A stretch of 37,799 nt of DNA. It comes from CAZEFK01 sp964511405 (lineage in GTDB: Bacteria > Pseudomonadota > Alphaproteobacteria > Elsterales > Elsteraceae). The position numbers and the translations under genes are program-made. Shown one piece after another: positions 22,320 through 31,306 of this stretch. The stretch is from the NCBI GenBank assembly GCA_964511405.1, contig CAZEFK010000048.1:1-37799 (forward strand). The letters are read 5' to 3'. The notes under the pieces were generated by a model, which ran no database searches, was not told the origin of the DNA, and saw only the letters and a list, made by a program, of their open reading frames with translations. Position 1 is the stretch's first letter. Each line of letters begins with the position of its first letter.

Positions 22320-23005
22320 TCGGCAAGCTGCCCCTTGCCGGTCGGACCGTGCTGGTCGTCGACCCCGCCGCCCATGCCCGCCAGATGATCATCAAGATCC
22401 TGCGCGACCATGGCGGGGTGGCGACCGTCTACGAGGCCCGCCACGCCCGCGACGCCATCGAGCTGCTGGAGGTCAGCAAGGGCCTGCTGGACCTTCTGGT
22501 CAGCGCCGTCGAGCTGCCGCACATCAACGGCTATGCGCTGGTCAAGTCGGTGCGCATGGGCCGGACCCCCGGCCTGCCCAGCATTCCGGCCGCGCTGTAC
22601 CACGCGGTGGTCGACCGGCGGATGGAGCGGCTGGGCGAATCGCTGGGGGCGGGGTTCATGTTCGGCCTGCCGGTCGCGGCCGCCGATCTCTGCCGCGAGC
22701 TGGCGCGCGTCATCCAGCAACGCGGCCCGGCGCGGCCGCGCGCCTATTACGAGGCGATCGACACCGAGTGGAACCGGCCCGCCGCGTCGGCGGCCCCGGC
22801 CGACGCCCCGCCGGCGGCGCCGCAGCCGGGCATCGCGGCCGTGGCGATCCAGGCCGAGATGCCGCTGGCCGCCGACCTGGTCGGATCCCACGGGCTGGTG
22901 CTGGTGCCGGCCGGTGGCACCGTCACGCCACGGCTGATTCGGCGGCTGATCGACAACGGCGCGCTCAACCCCGAGGACATCGTCCCGGTGGTGACCGACG
23001 CCTAA
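22316..23005 (+). CDS. Receiver-like protein without phosphoacceptor (pseudo-receiver)
   Basis: 229 residues. The N-terminal 130 residues fold like a CheY receiver: VLVVDPAAHARQMIIKIL, then a helix with ARDAIELLEV and LVSAVELPHINGYALVKSVR. The position four before the Pro, normally the phosphorylated Asp, is Ala (AVELP), and the acidic pair is reduced to one Asp. A Pro/Ala-rich linker (about 150-175) leads to a small C-terminal domain (LVLVPAGGTVTPRLIRRLID). The ATG overlaps the stop of the ChrB-like gene. It probably signals through protein contact rather than phosphorylation. Confidence 0.7.
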   Translation: MIGKLPLAGRTVLVVDPAAHARQMIIKILRDHGGVATVYEARHARDAIELLEVSKGLLDLLVSAVELPHINGYALVKSVRMGRTPGLPSIPAALYHAVVDRRMERLGESLGAGFMFGLPVAAADLCRELARVIQQRGPARPRAYYEAIDTEWNRPAASAAPADAPPAAPQPGIAAVAIQAEMPLAADLVGSHGLVLVPAGGTVTPRLIRRLIDNGALNPEDIVPVVTDA

Positions 23006-23079
23006 TGCAAGCGGGCTGCGGAACGCGCCCGGACGGCCTATAACCGCCTGCTCTATCCGACGACGCGGGCGGTGGGCCG

Positions 23080-26000
23080 ATGCAGCTGGGGTTCGGCGCG
23101 GAGTTCGAGGATCTCTATCGGCGCGACGGGCTGGTCCGGCTCGACGGCCGCTTCGTCGCCTGGCTGGCCGAGGCCGACATGGCCCTGCACAACCGCCTGA
23201 TGGCGGCGCGCGCCACGCCCGAGGCGATGGCGGCCAAGGACGAGAGCCAGCTGATCCTGGACCTGGGCCCGCATCTGGAGGACTTCCTGGGGCGGCTGTT
23301 CGGCATCGGGGCCGAACTCGGCGCCCTGCGCGCCCGCCAGGACGCCCTGGCGCCGCTGTTCGAAGTCAAGCGCCTGTTCGTGCAGCGTCGCGCCGCCAAG
23401 GCCGTGACGCCCGAGGCCGCGGCCGGGCTCGACGGCTCCGCGCTGGCGGCGGCCCTGGCCGACCGCTTCGGCGAGCCGTTCGCCGACGAGCTGACTTACG
23501 CCCGCCACGTCGCGGCCTGGCTGGCCGACGAGACCGGCCACGCCGAGGATCTGGACCTGGCGGCGCGCTACGCCGCCTGGGCGCTCCATGCGCCCGAGGG
23601 CCGGGCCAAGCACCGGCCGGGCGTCCTGTTCAAGCAGCCGCACAAGCTCGACCCGCACCACCTGGTGCCGGTCGAGACCGAGGCTGCGCATGGCGTGCTG
23701 CGCATGGCGCTGCCCGCGGCCGATCTGCGCCGGCGCGAGGGCTTCGGCCTGACCGACCCCGGCACCGACCTCGTCGGCGCGCTCGATCAGGCCAATTACT
23801 GCATTTGGTGCCATCATCAGGGCAAGGACAGCTGCTCGAAGGGCTTGCGCGAGAAGTCCGGAGACTTCCGCAAGAGCGTCTTCGGCGTGACCCTGGCCGG
23901 CTGCCCGCTCGACGAGAAGATCTCGGAGATGCACCAGCTCAAGGCCCAGGCGCATCCGGTCGCCGCCCTGGCCGTCGTCTGCGTCGACAACCCGATGTGC
24001 GCGGCCACCGGCCACCGCATCTGCAACGACTGCATGAAGGCCTGCATCTATCAGAAGCAGGAGCCGGTCGACATCCCGCAGGCCGAGACGCGGATCCTCA
24101 AGGACGTCCTGGGCCTGCCCTACGGCTTCGAGGTCTACAGCCTGCTGACCCGCTGGAACCCGCTGGACATCCGGCGGCCGCTGCCCAAGCCGGACAGCGG
24201 CTACAAGGTGCTGGTGGTGGGGCTGGGACCGGCCGGCTACACGCTCGCCCATCACCTGATGAATGACGGGCACCGGGTGGTTGCCATCGACGGCCTCAAA
24301 ATCGAGCCGTTGCCGGCCGAGCTGTCAGGCACCGGGCTGTCGGGGCGCCGGACGGGGTTCGCGCCGGTGCGCGATGCCGCTGAGCTGTTCGAGCGGCTGG
24401 ACGAACGCGTTTTGGCCGGTTTCGGCGGTGTCGCCGAGTACGGGATCACCGTGCGCTGGGACAAGAACTTCCTGAAGCTGGTGCGGCTGCTGCTGGAGCG
24501 GCGGCGCGAGCTCGCCCTGCATGGCGGCGTGCGCTTCGGCGGCGCGCTCACCGTCGACCGCGCCTTCGCGCTGGGCTTCGACCACGTCGCGCTGTGCGCC
24601 GGCGCCGGCCGGCCGACTGTGCTGTCGATGCCCAACGGCCTTGCGCGTGGGGTCCGGCAGGCCTCGGACTTCCTGATGGCCCTGCAGCTGACCGGGGCGG
24701 CCAAGGCCGACAGCCTGGCCAACCTGCAGATCCGCCTGCCGGTGGTGGTGGTGGGCGGCGGCCTGACCGCCATCGACACCGCCACCGAGGCGCTGGCCTA
24801 CTACCCGGTCCAGGTCGAGAAGGTCCTCACCCGCTACGAGCTGCTCGCGGCGGAGCTGGGCGAGGCCGCGGTGCGGGCGCGCTGGTCGGCGGAGGAGGCG
24901 GAGATCGCCGACGAGTTCCTGGCCCACGCCCGGGCCATCCGCGCCGAGCGCACCGCGGCCGCCGCCGAGGGCCGGCCGGCCGACGTCGTTGGCCTGCTGC
25001 GCCGCTGGGGCGGCTCGACCATCGCCTATCGCCGCCGCCTGATCGACGCCCCCAGCTACACCCTCAATCACGAGGAAGTGATCAAGGCGATGGAGGAGGG
25101 GATCTGGTTCGTCGAGCAGGCGACGCCGGTCGCGGTCGAGGTCGACGCCTACGGCGCCGCCAGCGGGCTCACGATCAGCCGCCCCGGCCCCGACGGCGCG
25201 GCGGTCACCACGACCCTGCCGGCGCGCGCCGTCCTGGTCGCCGCCGGGACCCAGCCCAACACGGTGCTGGGACGCGAGGACCCCGGCCATGTGACCCTGG
25301 ACGGCAAGTATTTCCAGGCGCTGGACGAGCAGGGGCAGCCGGTCAGCCCGGAGCGGACGGCCAAGCCCGACGCCGTCCATGTGCTGGTCGAGCGGCGGCC
25401 CGACGGCCGCGCCATGAGCGTGTTCGGCGACCTGCACCCGTCCTTCGCCGGCAACGTCGTCAAGGCCATGGGCGGCGCCAAGCAGGGCTATCCGGTGATC
25501 GACCGGGTGCTGCGCCAGCGCCCGCCGACCGCCGTGGCCGCCGACGACCTGGTGGCCCGGCTGGACGACGGTCTGCGCGTGACCGTGCACCATGTCGAGC
25601 GGTTGACGCCGACCATCGTCGAGGTCGTGCTGCGCGCGCCCTTGGCGGCGGCGGCGTTCCGGCCCGGCCAGTTCTATCGCCTGCAGAACTACGAGGCGCA
25701 CGCCGCGCGCACCGCCGACACGGTGCTGGCCATGGAAGGGCTGGCGCTGACCGGCGCCTGGACCGACCCGGAGCGCGGGCTGGTGTCGACGATCGTGCTG
25801 GAGATGGGCGGCTCGTCCGATCTCTGCACCTGGCTGCAGCCCGGCGAGCCGGTGGTGCTGATGGGCCCGACCGGCACCCCGACCGAGACGCCCGGCGGCG
25901 AGACCGTGCTGCTGGCCGGCGGCGGCCTGGGCAACGCCGTGCTGTTCTCGATCGGCCAGGCGCTGCGGGCAGCCGGCAGCCGCGTCATCTATTTCGCCGG

Positions 26001-26642
26001 CTACAAGACGCTGGCCGACCGCTACAAGGTCGACCAGATCGAGGCTGCCGCCGATGTCGTGGTGTGGTGCTCGGACGAGGCGCCCGGCTTTGTGCCCGGC
26101 CGGCCGCAGGACCTGAGCGTCGTCGGCAATATCGTGCAGGCCATGGTCGCCTATGCCGAGGGCCGGCTGGGGCGGGTGCCGCTGCCGCTGTCGGCCTGCC
26201 AGCGCGTGGTCGCGATCGGCTCCGACCNNNNNNNNNNGCCTACGCCGGGGGCCAGCTGGGCAAGCAGCCCTTCGACCTGCGCACCGTGGACCGCATCATC
26301 GCCATCGGCTCGGACCGCATGATGAACGCGGTCAAGCAGGCCCGCTACGAGATCCTCAAGCCCCTGCTCAAGCCCGGCCACGTGGCCATCGGCTCCATCA
26401 ACTCGCCCATGCAGTGCATGATGAAGGAGATCTGCGCCCAGTGCCTGCAGCGCCACGTCGACCCGGCGACCGGCCGCGAGACCGTGGTGTTCAGCTGCTT
26501 CAACCAGGACCAGCCCTTGGACCGCGTCGACTGGCAGAACCTCAACGACCGCCTGCGCCAGAACGGGACCCAGGAGAAGCTGTCGGCGCTGTGGCTGGAC
26601 CGGTGTCTGCGGCAGCTCCGGCTGCGGGCGGCGGCGGAGTAG
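23080..26642 (+). CDS. Large Fe-S/FAD oxidoreductase (GltD-like core plus PyrK-like C-terminus), interrupted by assembly gap
   Basis: A multidomain flavoprotein of roughly 1,185 residues. The N-terminal part (to about 370) has Cys clusters: ANYCIWCHHQGKDSCSKG, GCPLDEK, NPMCAATGHRICNDCMKACI. The FAD/NAD(P) two-dinucleotide-fold core follows, with VLVVGLGPAGYTLAHHL and VVVVGGGLTAIDTATEA. A ferredoxin-reductase-like domain (FRPGQFYRLQ, LLAGGGLGNAVLF) and a PyrK-type iron-sulfur motif (MQCMMKEICAQC ... FSCF) end the protein. It probably passes electrons between NAD(P)H and an unknown partner. Ten N at 26228-26237 break the frame: upstream codons are in frame 1, downstream in frame 3. The sequence on both sides repeats the same protein segment, so the join is suspect. 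Confidence 0.8.
26228..26237. other. Assembly gap (10 N)
   Basis: Ten undetermined bases inside the large flavoprotein gene. The codons before the gap (AYAEGRLG ... RVVAIGSD) and after it (AYAGGQLG ... RIIAIGSDRMM) are two diverged copies of the same stretch. The gap size is therefore nominal, and the flanking contigs may come from different gene copies or strains. Confidence 0.97.
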
Positions 26643-26662
26643 GGGCCGCCGCCCGCGCCCGG

Positions 26663-27220
26663 TCACCCGACCAAGCGCTTGACCCAGTCCGCCACCGCGT
26701 CGCCGCTGCTCATGTCGGCCTGGACCAGCCCGTCGATCATGAAGGTCGGCGAGACATGGATGCCGTTCTGGCGCGAATACTTGCAGTGCCACTTGACCTC
26801 GCGGTCGAGGTCGGGAATGGCGAAGGCGTCGGCCAGCGCGACGCCGCTATAGTCTTCGATCCGCCGGATGATGCCGGTGGGCGTAGTGTCCAGGTTGGGG
26901 CCGCGGCAGTGCCGTTCGAACTCGAACGCCTCGCGGTGCGCGGCCACGGCGGCCATCACGCGCTTGGCGGTTTCCTTGCCGCCGTCGAGGGTCGAGGCGG
27001 CCAGGATGCAGCGGACGATGACGCCGGAATACATGTGCCAGGGCTGCGAGTGGAGCCGGATCTTGACCGTGATGCGGTCGGCGCCGGCCTCGGCCAGCAG
27101 CGCGTCGAGCTTGCCGAACGCCTTCACCGAATAGGGGCAGGTCGGCTCCAGGAAGGCCTCGAACAGCCGAGGCCCGTGGCCCCAGGCCAGCGGATCGGCG
27201 CGCCACGTCGTCTGGGTCAT
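26663..27220 (-). CDS. DsbA-like thioredoxin-fold protein, single active-site Cys
   Basis: A 185-residue thioredoxin-fold protein with helical insertion, like the DsbA/FrnE group. The active-site loop reads TCPYSVKAF, so the second Cys of CxxC is Ser (CPYS). The cis-Pro loop is VSPTFMIDGL. No signal peptide, so it is probably cytoplasmic and may use a monothiol or isomerase/transferase chemistry. The ATG at 27220 is preceded by AGGGAGA. Its 3' end converges with the large flavoprotein with 20 bp between stops. It lies 92 bp downstream of the beta-lactamase gene, on the same strand. Confidence 0.8.
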   Translation of the reverse strand: MTQTTWRADPLAWGHGPRLFEAFLEPTCPYSVKAFGKLDALLAEAGADRITVKIRLHSQPWHMYSGVIVRCILAASTLDGGKETAKRVMAAVAAHREAFEFERHCRGPNLDTTPTGIIRRIEDYSGVALADAFAIPDLDREVKWHCKYSRQNGIHVSPTFMIDGLVQADMSSGDAVADWVKRLVG

Positions 27221-27312
27221 GGGATGTCTCCCTTCGCTCACGTCGCCACGGCGGTGGTTGGCCAGTCCTGTTGCGATTGCCCGCTGCCGTCAAGCTCATA
27301 CGGGTCGGACGG

Positions 27313-28200
27313 TCACGCGGTTACCGCCGCCGCCACGGCCCGCGCCACCGCCGCCGTCACGGCGCTGCTGGCCTCGGTCGAGGCCTTGGTCTGGGTGATG
27401 TAGACGGTGACCACCAGCGGTTTGCGGCCCGGCGGCCACAGCACGGCGATGTCGTTGTTGCTGCCGCGGCGGCCGTTGCCGGTCTTGTCGCCGACCCGCC
27501 AGTCCTTGGGCACGCCGGCGCGCAGCTTGGCATCGCCGGTCTTGTTGGCGATCAGCCAGCCGGTCAGCCGCTCGCGCGAGGCCGGCGACAGGCGGTCGCC
27601 CAGCACCAGCGCCTGCAGGTCGGCGGCCATGGCATCGGGCGTGGTGGTGTCGCGCGGGTCGCCGGGTGCCGCCTCGTTCAGCGTGGGCTCGGTGCGGTCC
27701 AGCCGGGTCACGGGATCGCCCAGGCGGCGGGCGAAGGCGGTGACACCGGCGGGGCCGCCCAGGGCCGCCAGGATCAGGTTGGCGGCCGTGTTGTCGCTGA
27801 GCGTGACGGCGGCCTCGCAGAGCTCGGCCAGGGTCATGTCGCCGCCGACATGGGCCTTGGCCGCCGGCGCATAGGCCAGGATATCTTTTGCTTCGATGGG
27901 CACGCGCCGGCCCAGATCCTCCTGCCCGGCATCGACGCGGGCCAGGATGGCGGCCGCCGCCAAGGCCTTGAAGGTGCTGCACATCGGGAAGCGCTCGGTG
28001 CCGCGGTGGCCGGCGCGCTGGCCGGTCTCGGTATCCAGGATGCTGACCCCTAGCCGCCCGTCGACGTGAATCTCCAGGCGTGCCAGCTCGCGCCCGAGGC
28101 CCGGCCAGGCCTCCGCCGCCATACCGCCGGGGATCCGTCCCAGGGCGCCGCCCACCAGCCCGAGGCCCGCGCCGATCGCAAATTGCCGTCTCGTAACCAT
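27313..28200 (-). CDS. Class A beta-lactamase
   Basis: A 295-residue serine beta-lactamase that hydrolyses beta-lactam antibiotics in the periplasm. All class A motifs are present: Ser75-x-x-Lys78 (MCSTFK), Ser135-Asp136-Asn137 (SDN), Glu171 in EPTLN, and Lys239-Thr-Gly (DKTGN). The N-terminus has a twin-arginine signal (TRRQFAIGAGLGLVGGAL), so Tat export is likely. A GGAGG Shine-Dalgarno precedes the ATG at 28200. It is divergent from an AmpR-like LysR gene (98 bp between starts), the usual arrangement for inducible beta-lactamases. The substrate spectrum cannot be read from sequence. Confidence 0.95.
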   Translation of the reverse strand: MVTRRQFAIGAGLGLVGGALGRIPGGMAAEAWPGLGRELARLEIHVDGRLGVSILDTETGQRAGHRGTERFPMCSTFKALAAAAILARVDAGQEDLGRRVPIEAKDILAYAPAAKAHVGGDMTLAELCEAAVTLSDNTAANLILAALGGPAGVTAFARRLGDPVTRLDRTEPTLNEAAPGDPRDTTTPDAMAADLQALVLGDRLSPASRERLTGWLIANKTGDAKLRAGVPKDWRVGDKTGNGRRGSNNDIAVLWPPGRKPLVVTVYITQTKASTEASSAVTAAVARAVAAAVTA

Positions 28201-28298
28201 CGTCCAACCTCCGTTGCGGGCCGACCATCGGCGATGGACAGGGGCGCGACAAACGGTCAATTCTCGACGAAGGCATAAGGAAAACTTTTGGGTTCGCC

Positions 28299-29186
28299 AT
28301 GACCCGCAGCCATCTGCCGCTGAACGCCCTGCGTGCCTTCGAGGCGTCGGCCCGGCATCTGAGCTTCACCCAGGCCGGGCTGGAGCTGCGCGTGACCCAG
28401 GCCGCGGTCAGCCAGCATGTCCGCGGCCTGGAGGATCTGCTGGGCACCGTGCTGTTCCGGCGCTTGCCGCGGGGCCTGGCGCTCACCGACGAGGGCCTGG
28501 CGCTGCTGCCGGTGCTGTCCGACGCCTTCGCCCGCATCGGCGGCATCCTCGACCGGTTCGAGCGGGGCCAGCTGCGCGAGGTGGTGACGCTCGGCTGCGT
28601 CGGCACCTTCGCCACCGGCTGGCTGCTGGAGCGGCTGGACGGCTTCCGCGCCGGTCACCCGCTGATCGACCTGCGCCTGCGCACCAACAACAACCGCGTC
28701 GACATCGCGGGCGAGGGGCTGGACTTGGCGCTGCGCTTCGGCGACGGATCGTGGCACGGCACCGCGGCCGTGCACCTGCTGTCGGCGCCGCTGTCGGCGG
28801 TGTGTGCGCCGGCGGTCGCGGCCCGACTGCGCCGGCCGGCGGACCTCGCCGGTGAGACGCTGCTGCGGTCCTACCGCGCCGAGGAATGGCCGCTGTGGTT
28901 CGCCATGGCCGGGGCGTCCTGCCCGACCATCCGCGGGCCGGTGTTCGACAGCTCCGTCACCATGGCCGAGGCGGCGGCGCAGGGCGCAGGTGTGGCGCTG
29001 CTGCCGGTTGCCCTGTTCCGGCGCGAGCTGGCCGCCGGACGCCTGGCACAGCCCTTCCGGATCGAGGTCGCGGCCGGCTCGTACTGGCTGACTTGGCTGA
29101 AATCCCGGCCGCCGACGGCCGGCATGCGGGCCTTCCACGACTGGCTGCTGCGCGCCCTCGCCGACGATACGCGATCCCGCGTATAA
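28299..29186 (+). CDS. LysR-family regulator, AmpR-like
   Basis: A 295-residue LysR-type regulator. The winged-helix N-terminus is LNALRAFEASARHLSFTQAG ... VTQAAVSQHVRGLED, very close to AmpR/GcvA-type proteins. The effector domain covers about residues 92-290. In AmpR systems cell-wall muropeptides switch the regulator to activate the divergent beta-lactamase gene. The 98-bp shared intergenic region should carry both promoters; I could not identify a clear operator palindrome. GcvA-like function is the alternative, but the divergent beta-lactamase favours AmpR. Confidence 0.9.
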   Translation: MTRSHLPLNALRAFEASARHLSFTQAGLELRVTQAAVSQHVRGLEDLLGTVLFRRLPRGLALTDEGLALLPVLSDAFARIGGILDRFERGQLREVVTLGCVGTFATGWLLERLDGFRAGHPLIDLRLRTNNNRVDIAGEGLDLALRFGDGSWHGTAAVHLLSAPLSAVCAPAVAARLRRPADLAGETLLRSYRAEEWPLWFAMAGASCPTIRGPVFDSSVTMAEAAAQGAGVALLPVALFRRELAAGRLAQPFRIEVAAGSYWLTWLKSRPPTAGMRAFHDWLLRALADDTRSRV

Positions 29187-29215
29187 CGGCCGAGGGACGG
29201 CGGGGGACAGATCGG

Positions 29216-30547
29216 ATGAGGCGGATGGCGCGGTGGATCGCGGGGCTCTGCGCAGCCGCCGCCCTGGCGGCGGCGCCGGCGGGGCGGGCCGTAGCCGTCG
29301 AAACGGCGCAGCTGGTCATCACCGACGGCAAGCAGATCGCGCTCTACGCCGAAAGCCATGCCCTGCTGGTCGGGGTCAGCGACTACACCAACGGCTGGCC
29401 GAAGCTGCGGGGCGTGCCGGACGACATCGCCGCGGTCGGGACCGCCCTGACCTCGGTCGGCTTCGCAACCGAAGTGGTGGCCGATCCCGATCGCGCCGGG
29501 ATCGACCGGGCGATCACCAGTTTCATCGCGCGCTGGGGCGGCAAGGCCGAGAACCGGCTGCTGATCTACTATGCCGGCCATGGCCACACGCTGAAGACCG
29601 CCTATGGCGAGGACATGGGCTACATCGTCCCGCGCGATGCGCCCGACCCGAACAAGGACCGCTCGGGCTTCATGGCCGGGGCGATCAGCATGCAGACCGT
29701 CGAGGTCTATGCCCGCCAGATCGAAGCCAAGCATGCGATGTTCGTGTTCGACAGCTGCTTCTCGGGTTCGGTGTTCCACCCGACCCGGGCGATTCCCGAG
29801 TTCGTGCAGGAGAAGAGCGCCTACCCGGTGCGCCAGTTCATCACCTCGGGGGCGGCCGACCAGCCGGTGCCCGACTTCAGCATCTTCCGGCGCGAATTCG
29901 TCCGGGCGATCACCGGGCAGGCCGATCTGGGCAAGGACGGCTACTTCACCGGCTCGCAGCTCGGCATGTACCTGGAAGAGAAAGTCACCGGGTACAGCAA
30001 GCGCACCCAGACGCCGCAATATGGCAAGCTGCAGGATCCGAACCTGGACCGCGGCGACTTCATCTTCATCCTGCCCAACGCCCGGTCGCCGTCGGCCGGC
30101 CCGCAGGCGACCTCGGCCGCCGACCCCGGCCCCAACCGATCGGCGCCATCCCCAGGCCGCACGGATCGCGAAGCGATCTTCTGGCAGAGCATCGAAGCCA
30201 GCACGGATGCGGCCGACTTCCAGGCCTATCTGCAGAAATTCCCCGATGGCGACTTCGCGCCCTTGGCCCGCAACCGGCTGGCCGCCTTGGCCACGCCGAA
30301 GCCGACGCCCGGCCCTGCCCCCAGCCCCGCCGCTTCGCCACCGGCCGGCAATCCGGCGGCTGGGGCGATCGGGCGGGCGCTCGACCTCCTGAAGCGGGTC
30401 GAGTTGCCCAAGCCCCAGACGGCCGAGACTCCGGCCCCGGTGGCGCCCGAAGCGCCCTCGGTCCAGGCCGGGCGCATCAAGGCCGGGGCCTCGGGCGCGC
30501 CGAAGGTCGTTCGCGGGCAGAGTGACGACGAGGACGACGACGAGTAG
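29216..30547 (+). CDS. Secreted caspase-like (C14) protein
   Basis: 443 residues. A signal peptide (about 1-28, with GLCAAAALAAAPAGRAVA) precedes a caspase-fold domain (about 45-295). The catalytic dyad is visible as His122 in YYAGHGH and Cys181 in FVFDSCFSGS. A C-terminal region follows with a TPR/Sel1-like segment (REAIFWQSIEASTDAADFQA ... ARNRLAAL), a Pro/Ala-rich linker and a very acidic tail ending DDEDDDE. Such metacaspase-like proteins cleave after basic or other residues; the target here is unknown. The ATG at 29216 follows GGGGGA, 29 bp after the LysR stop on the same strand. The AmpR-like link is probably positional only. Confidence 0.88.
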   Translation: MRRMARWIAGLCAAAALAAAPAGRAVAVETAQLVITDGKQIALYAESHALLVGVSDYTNGWPKLRGVPDDIAAVGTALTSVGFATEVVADPDRAGIDRAITSFIARWGGKAENRLLIYYAGHGHTLKTAYGEDMGYIVPRDAPDPNKDRSGFMAGAISMQTVEVYARQIEAKHAMFVFDSCFSGSVFHPTRAIPEFVQEKSAYPVRQFITSGAADQPVPDFSIFRREFVRAITGQADLGKDGYFTGSQLGMYLEEKVTGYSKRTQTPQYGKLQDPNLDRGDFIFILPNARSPSAGPQATSAADPGPNRSAPSPGRTDREAIFWQSIEASTDAADFQAYLQKFPDGDFAPLARNRLAALATPKPTPGPAPSPAASPPAGNPAAGAIGRALDLLKRVELPKPQTAETPAPVAPEAPSVQAGRIKAGASGAPKVVRGQSDDEDDDE

Positions 30548-30624
30548 AGGCCGGCGACGAGCCGCGCCCCGATTCGGCCAAGTCACCGCCAACAACCGAC
30601 AAACGCCACCATGTTGCCGGAATT

Positions 30625-30642
30625 TTGAATTCTTCAATTCAA
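30625..30642. terminator. A/T-rich hairpin between caspase-like gene and larB
   Basis: TTGAATT-CTTC-AATTCAA is a perfect 7-bp A/T-rich stem in an otherwise very GC-rich region. It overlaps the last 4 bases of the convergent larB gene. It may act as a weak two-way terminator for larB and the caspase-like gene. Confidence 0.3.
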
Positions 30643-31304
30643 GGTCTTTGCGCCCGGCCGACGGCGCGCAGGATCTTCAGCGCCGCTGCAGCGGCGCCAA
30701 AGCCGTTGTCGATATTCACCACCACCAGGCCCGGCGCGCAGCTCGCGAGCGCCGAGTGGAGCGCGGCCCGGCCGCCTGCCGAGACGCCGTAGCCGACCGA
30801 CGTCGGCACGGCCACGACCGGCGCCTCGACCAGGCCGGCCAGTACGCTGAACAGCGCGCCCTCCATGCCCGCGACAGCGATCAGCACCTGGAAGCGGCAC
30901 AGTTCGTCGATCCGTGCCAGCAGGCGCCACAGGCCCGCCACGCCGACGTCGGCGACGATCTCGGTCCCATGGCCCGCGAAGGCCAGCGTCCGCGCCGCCT
31001 CGCGCGCGACGGGCAGATCCGAGGTGCCGGCTGCGACGATGCCGATGCCGCTCGCTGCCAGTGGCAGGGCTGGGCCCAGGATCGCGGTCGCCGATGCCGG
31101 GTCATGGTCGAGGGCAGCCCGCGTGCCGGGCGCCAGCGCGTCATGGGTGGCCGCGGATAGGCGCGTCAGCAGCAGGCGACGATCACCGGCCGCGGCGACG
31201 ATGGCGTCGATCTGGGCCGCCGTCTTGCCTTGGCAGAAAACCGCCTCGGGGACGCCGGTCCGGCGTTCGCGGTCCCAGTCGATCTGGAATTCGATGGGGT
31301 CCAA
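30639..31304 (-). CDS. larB: LarB, pyridinium-3,5-biscarboxylate mononucleotide synthase
   Basis: About 221 residues. LarB carboxylates nicotinic acid adenine dinucleotide to start synthesis of the nickel-pincer nucleotide cofactor. The PurE-like C-terminal half has IVAAGTSDLPVAREAARTL, GMEGALFSVLAGLVEAPVV, PTSVGYGVSAGG and NIDNGFGAA; the N-terminal part has RRTGVPEAVFCQGKT. No ATG or GTG lies at a suitable place. The TTG at 31304 (MDPIEFQIDWDRE...) starts 2 bp past the larE stop and is the best guess; a CTG at 31310 is possible. It is last in the leftward larA-C-E-B operon. Confidence 0.9.
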   Translation of the reverse strand: MDPIEFQIDWDRERRTGVPEAVFCQGKTAAQIDAIVAAAGDRRLLLTRLSAATHDALAPGTRAALDHDPASATAILGPALPLAASGIGIVAAGTSDLPVAREAARTLAFAGHGTEIVADVGVAGLWRLLARIDELCRFQVLIAVAGMEGALFSVLAGLVEAPVVAVPTSVGYGVSAGGRAALHSALASCAPGLVVVNIDNGFGAAAAALKILRAVGRAQRP

Positions 31305-31306
31305 GG

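Noticed and set aside
21458..23005. Long ORF starting ATGA at the sigma-factor stop
   Set aside because: It is out of frame with the ChrB-like gene that covers the region, and its composition (Arg/Ala/Gly-rich) is that of a GC-rich shadow frame.
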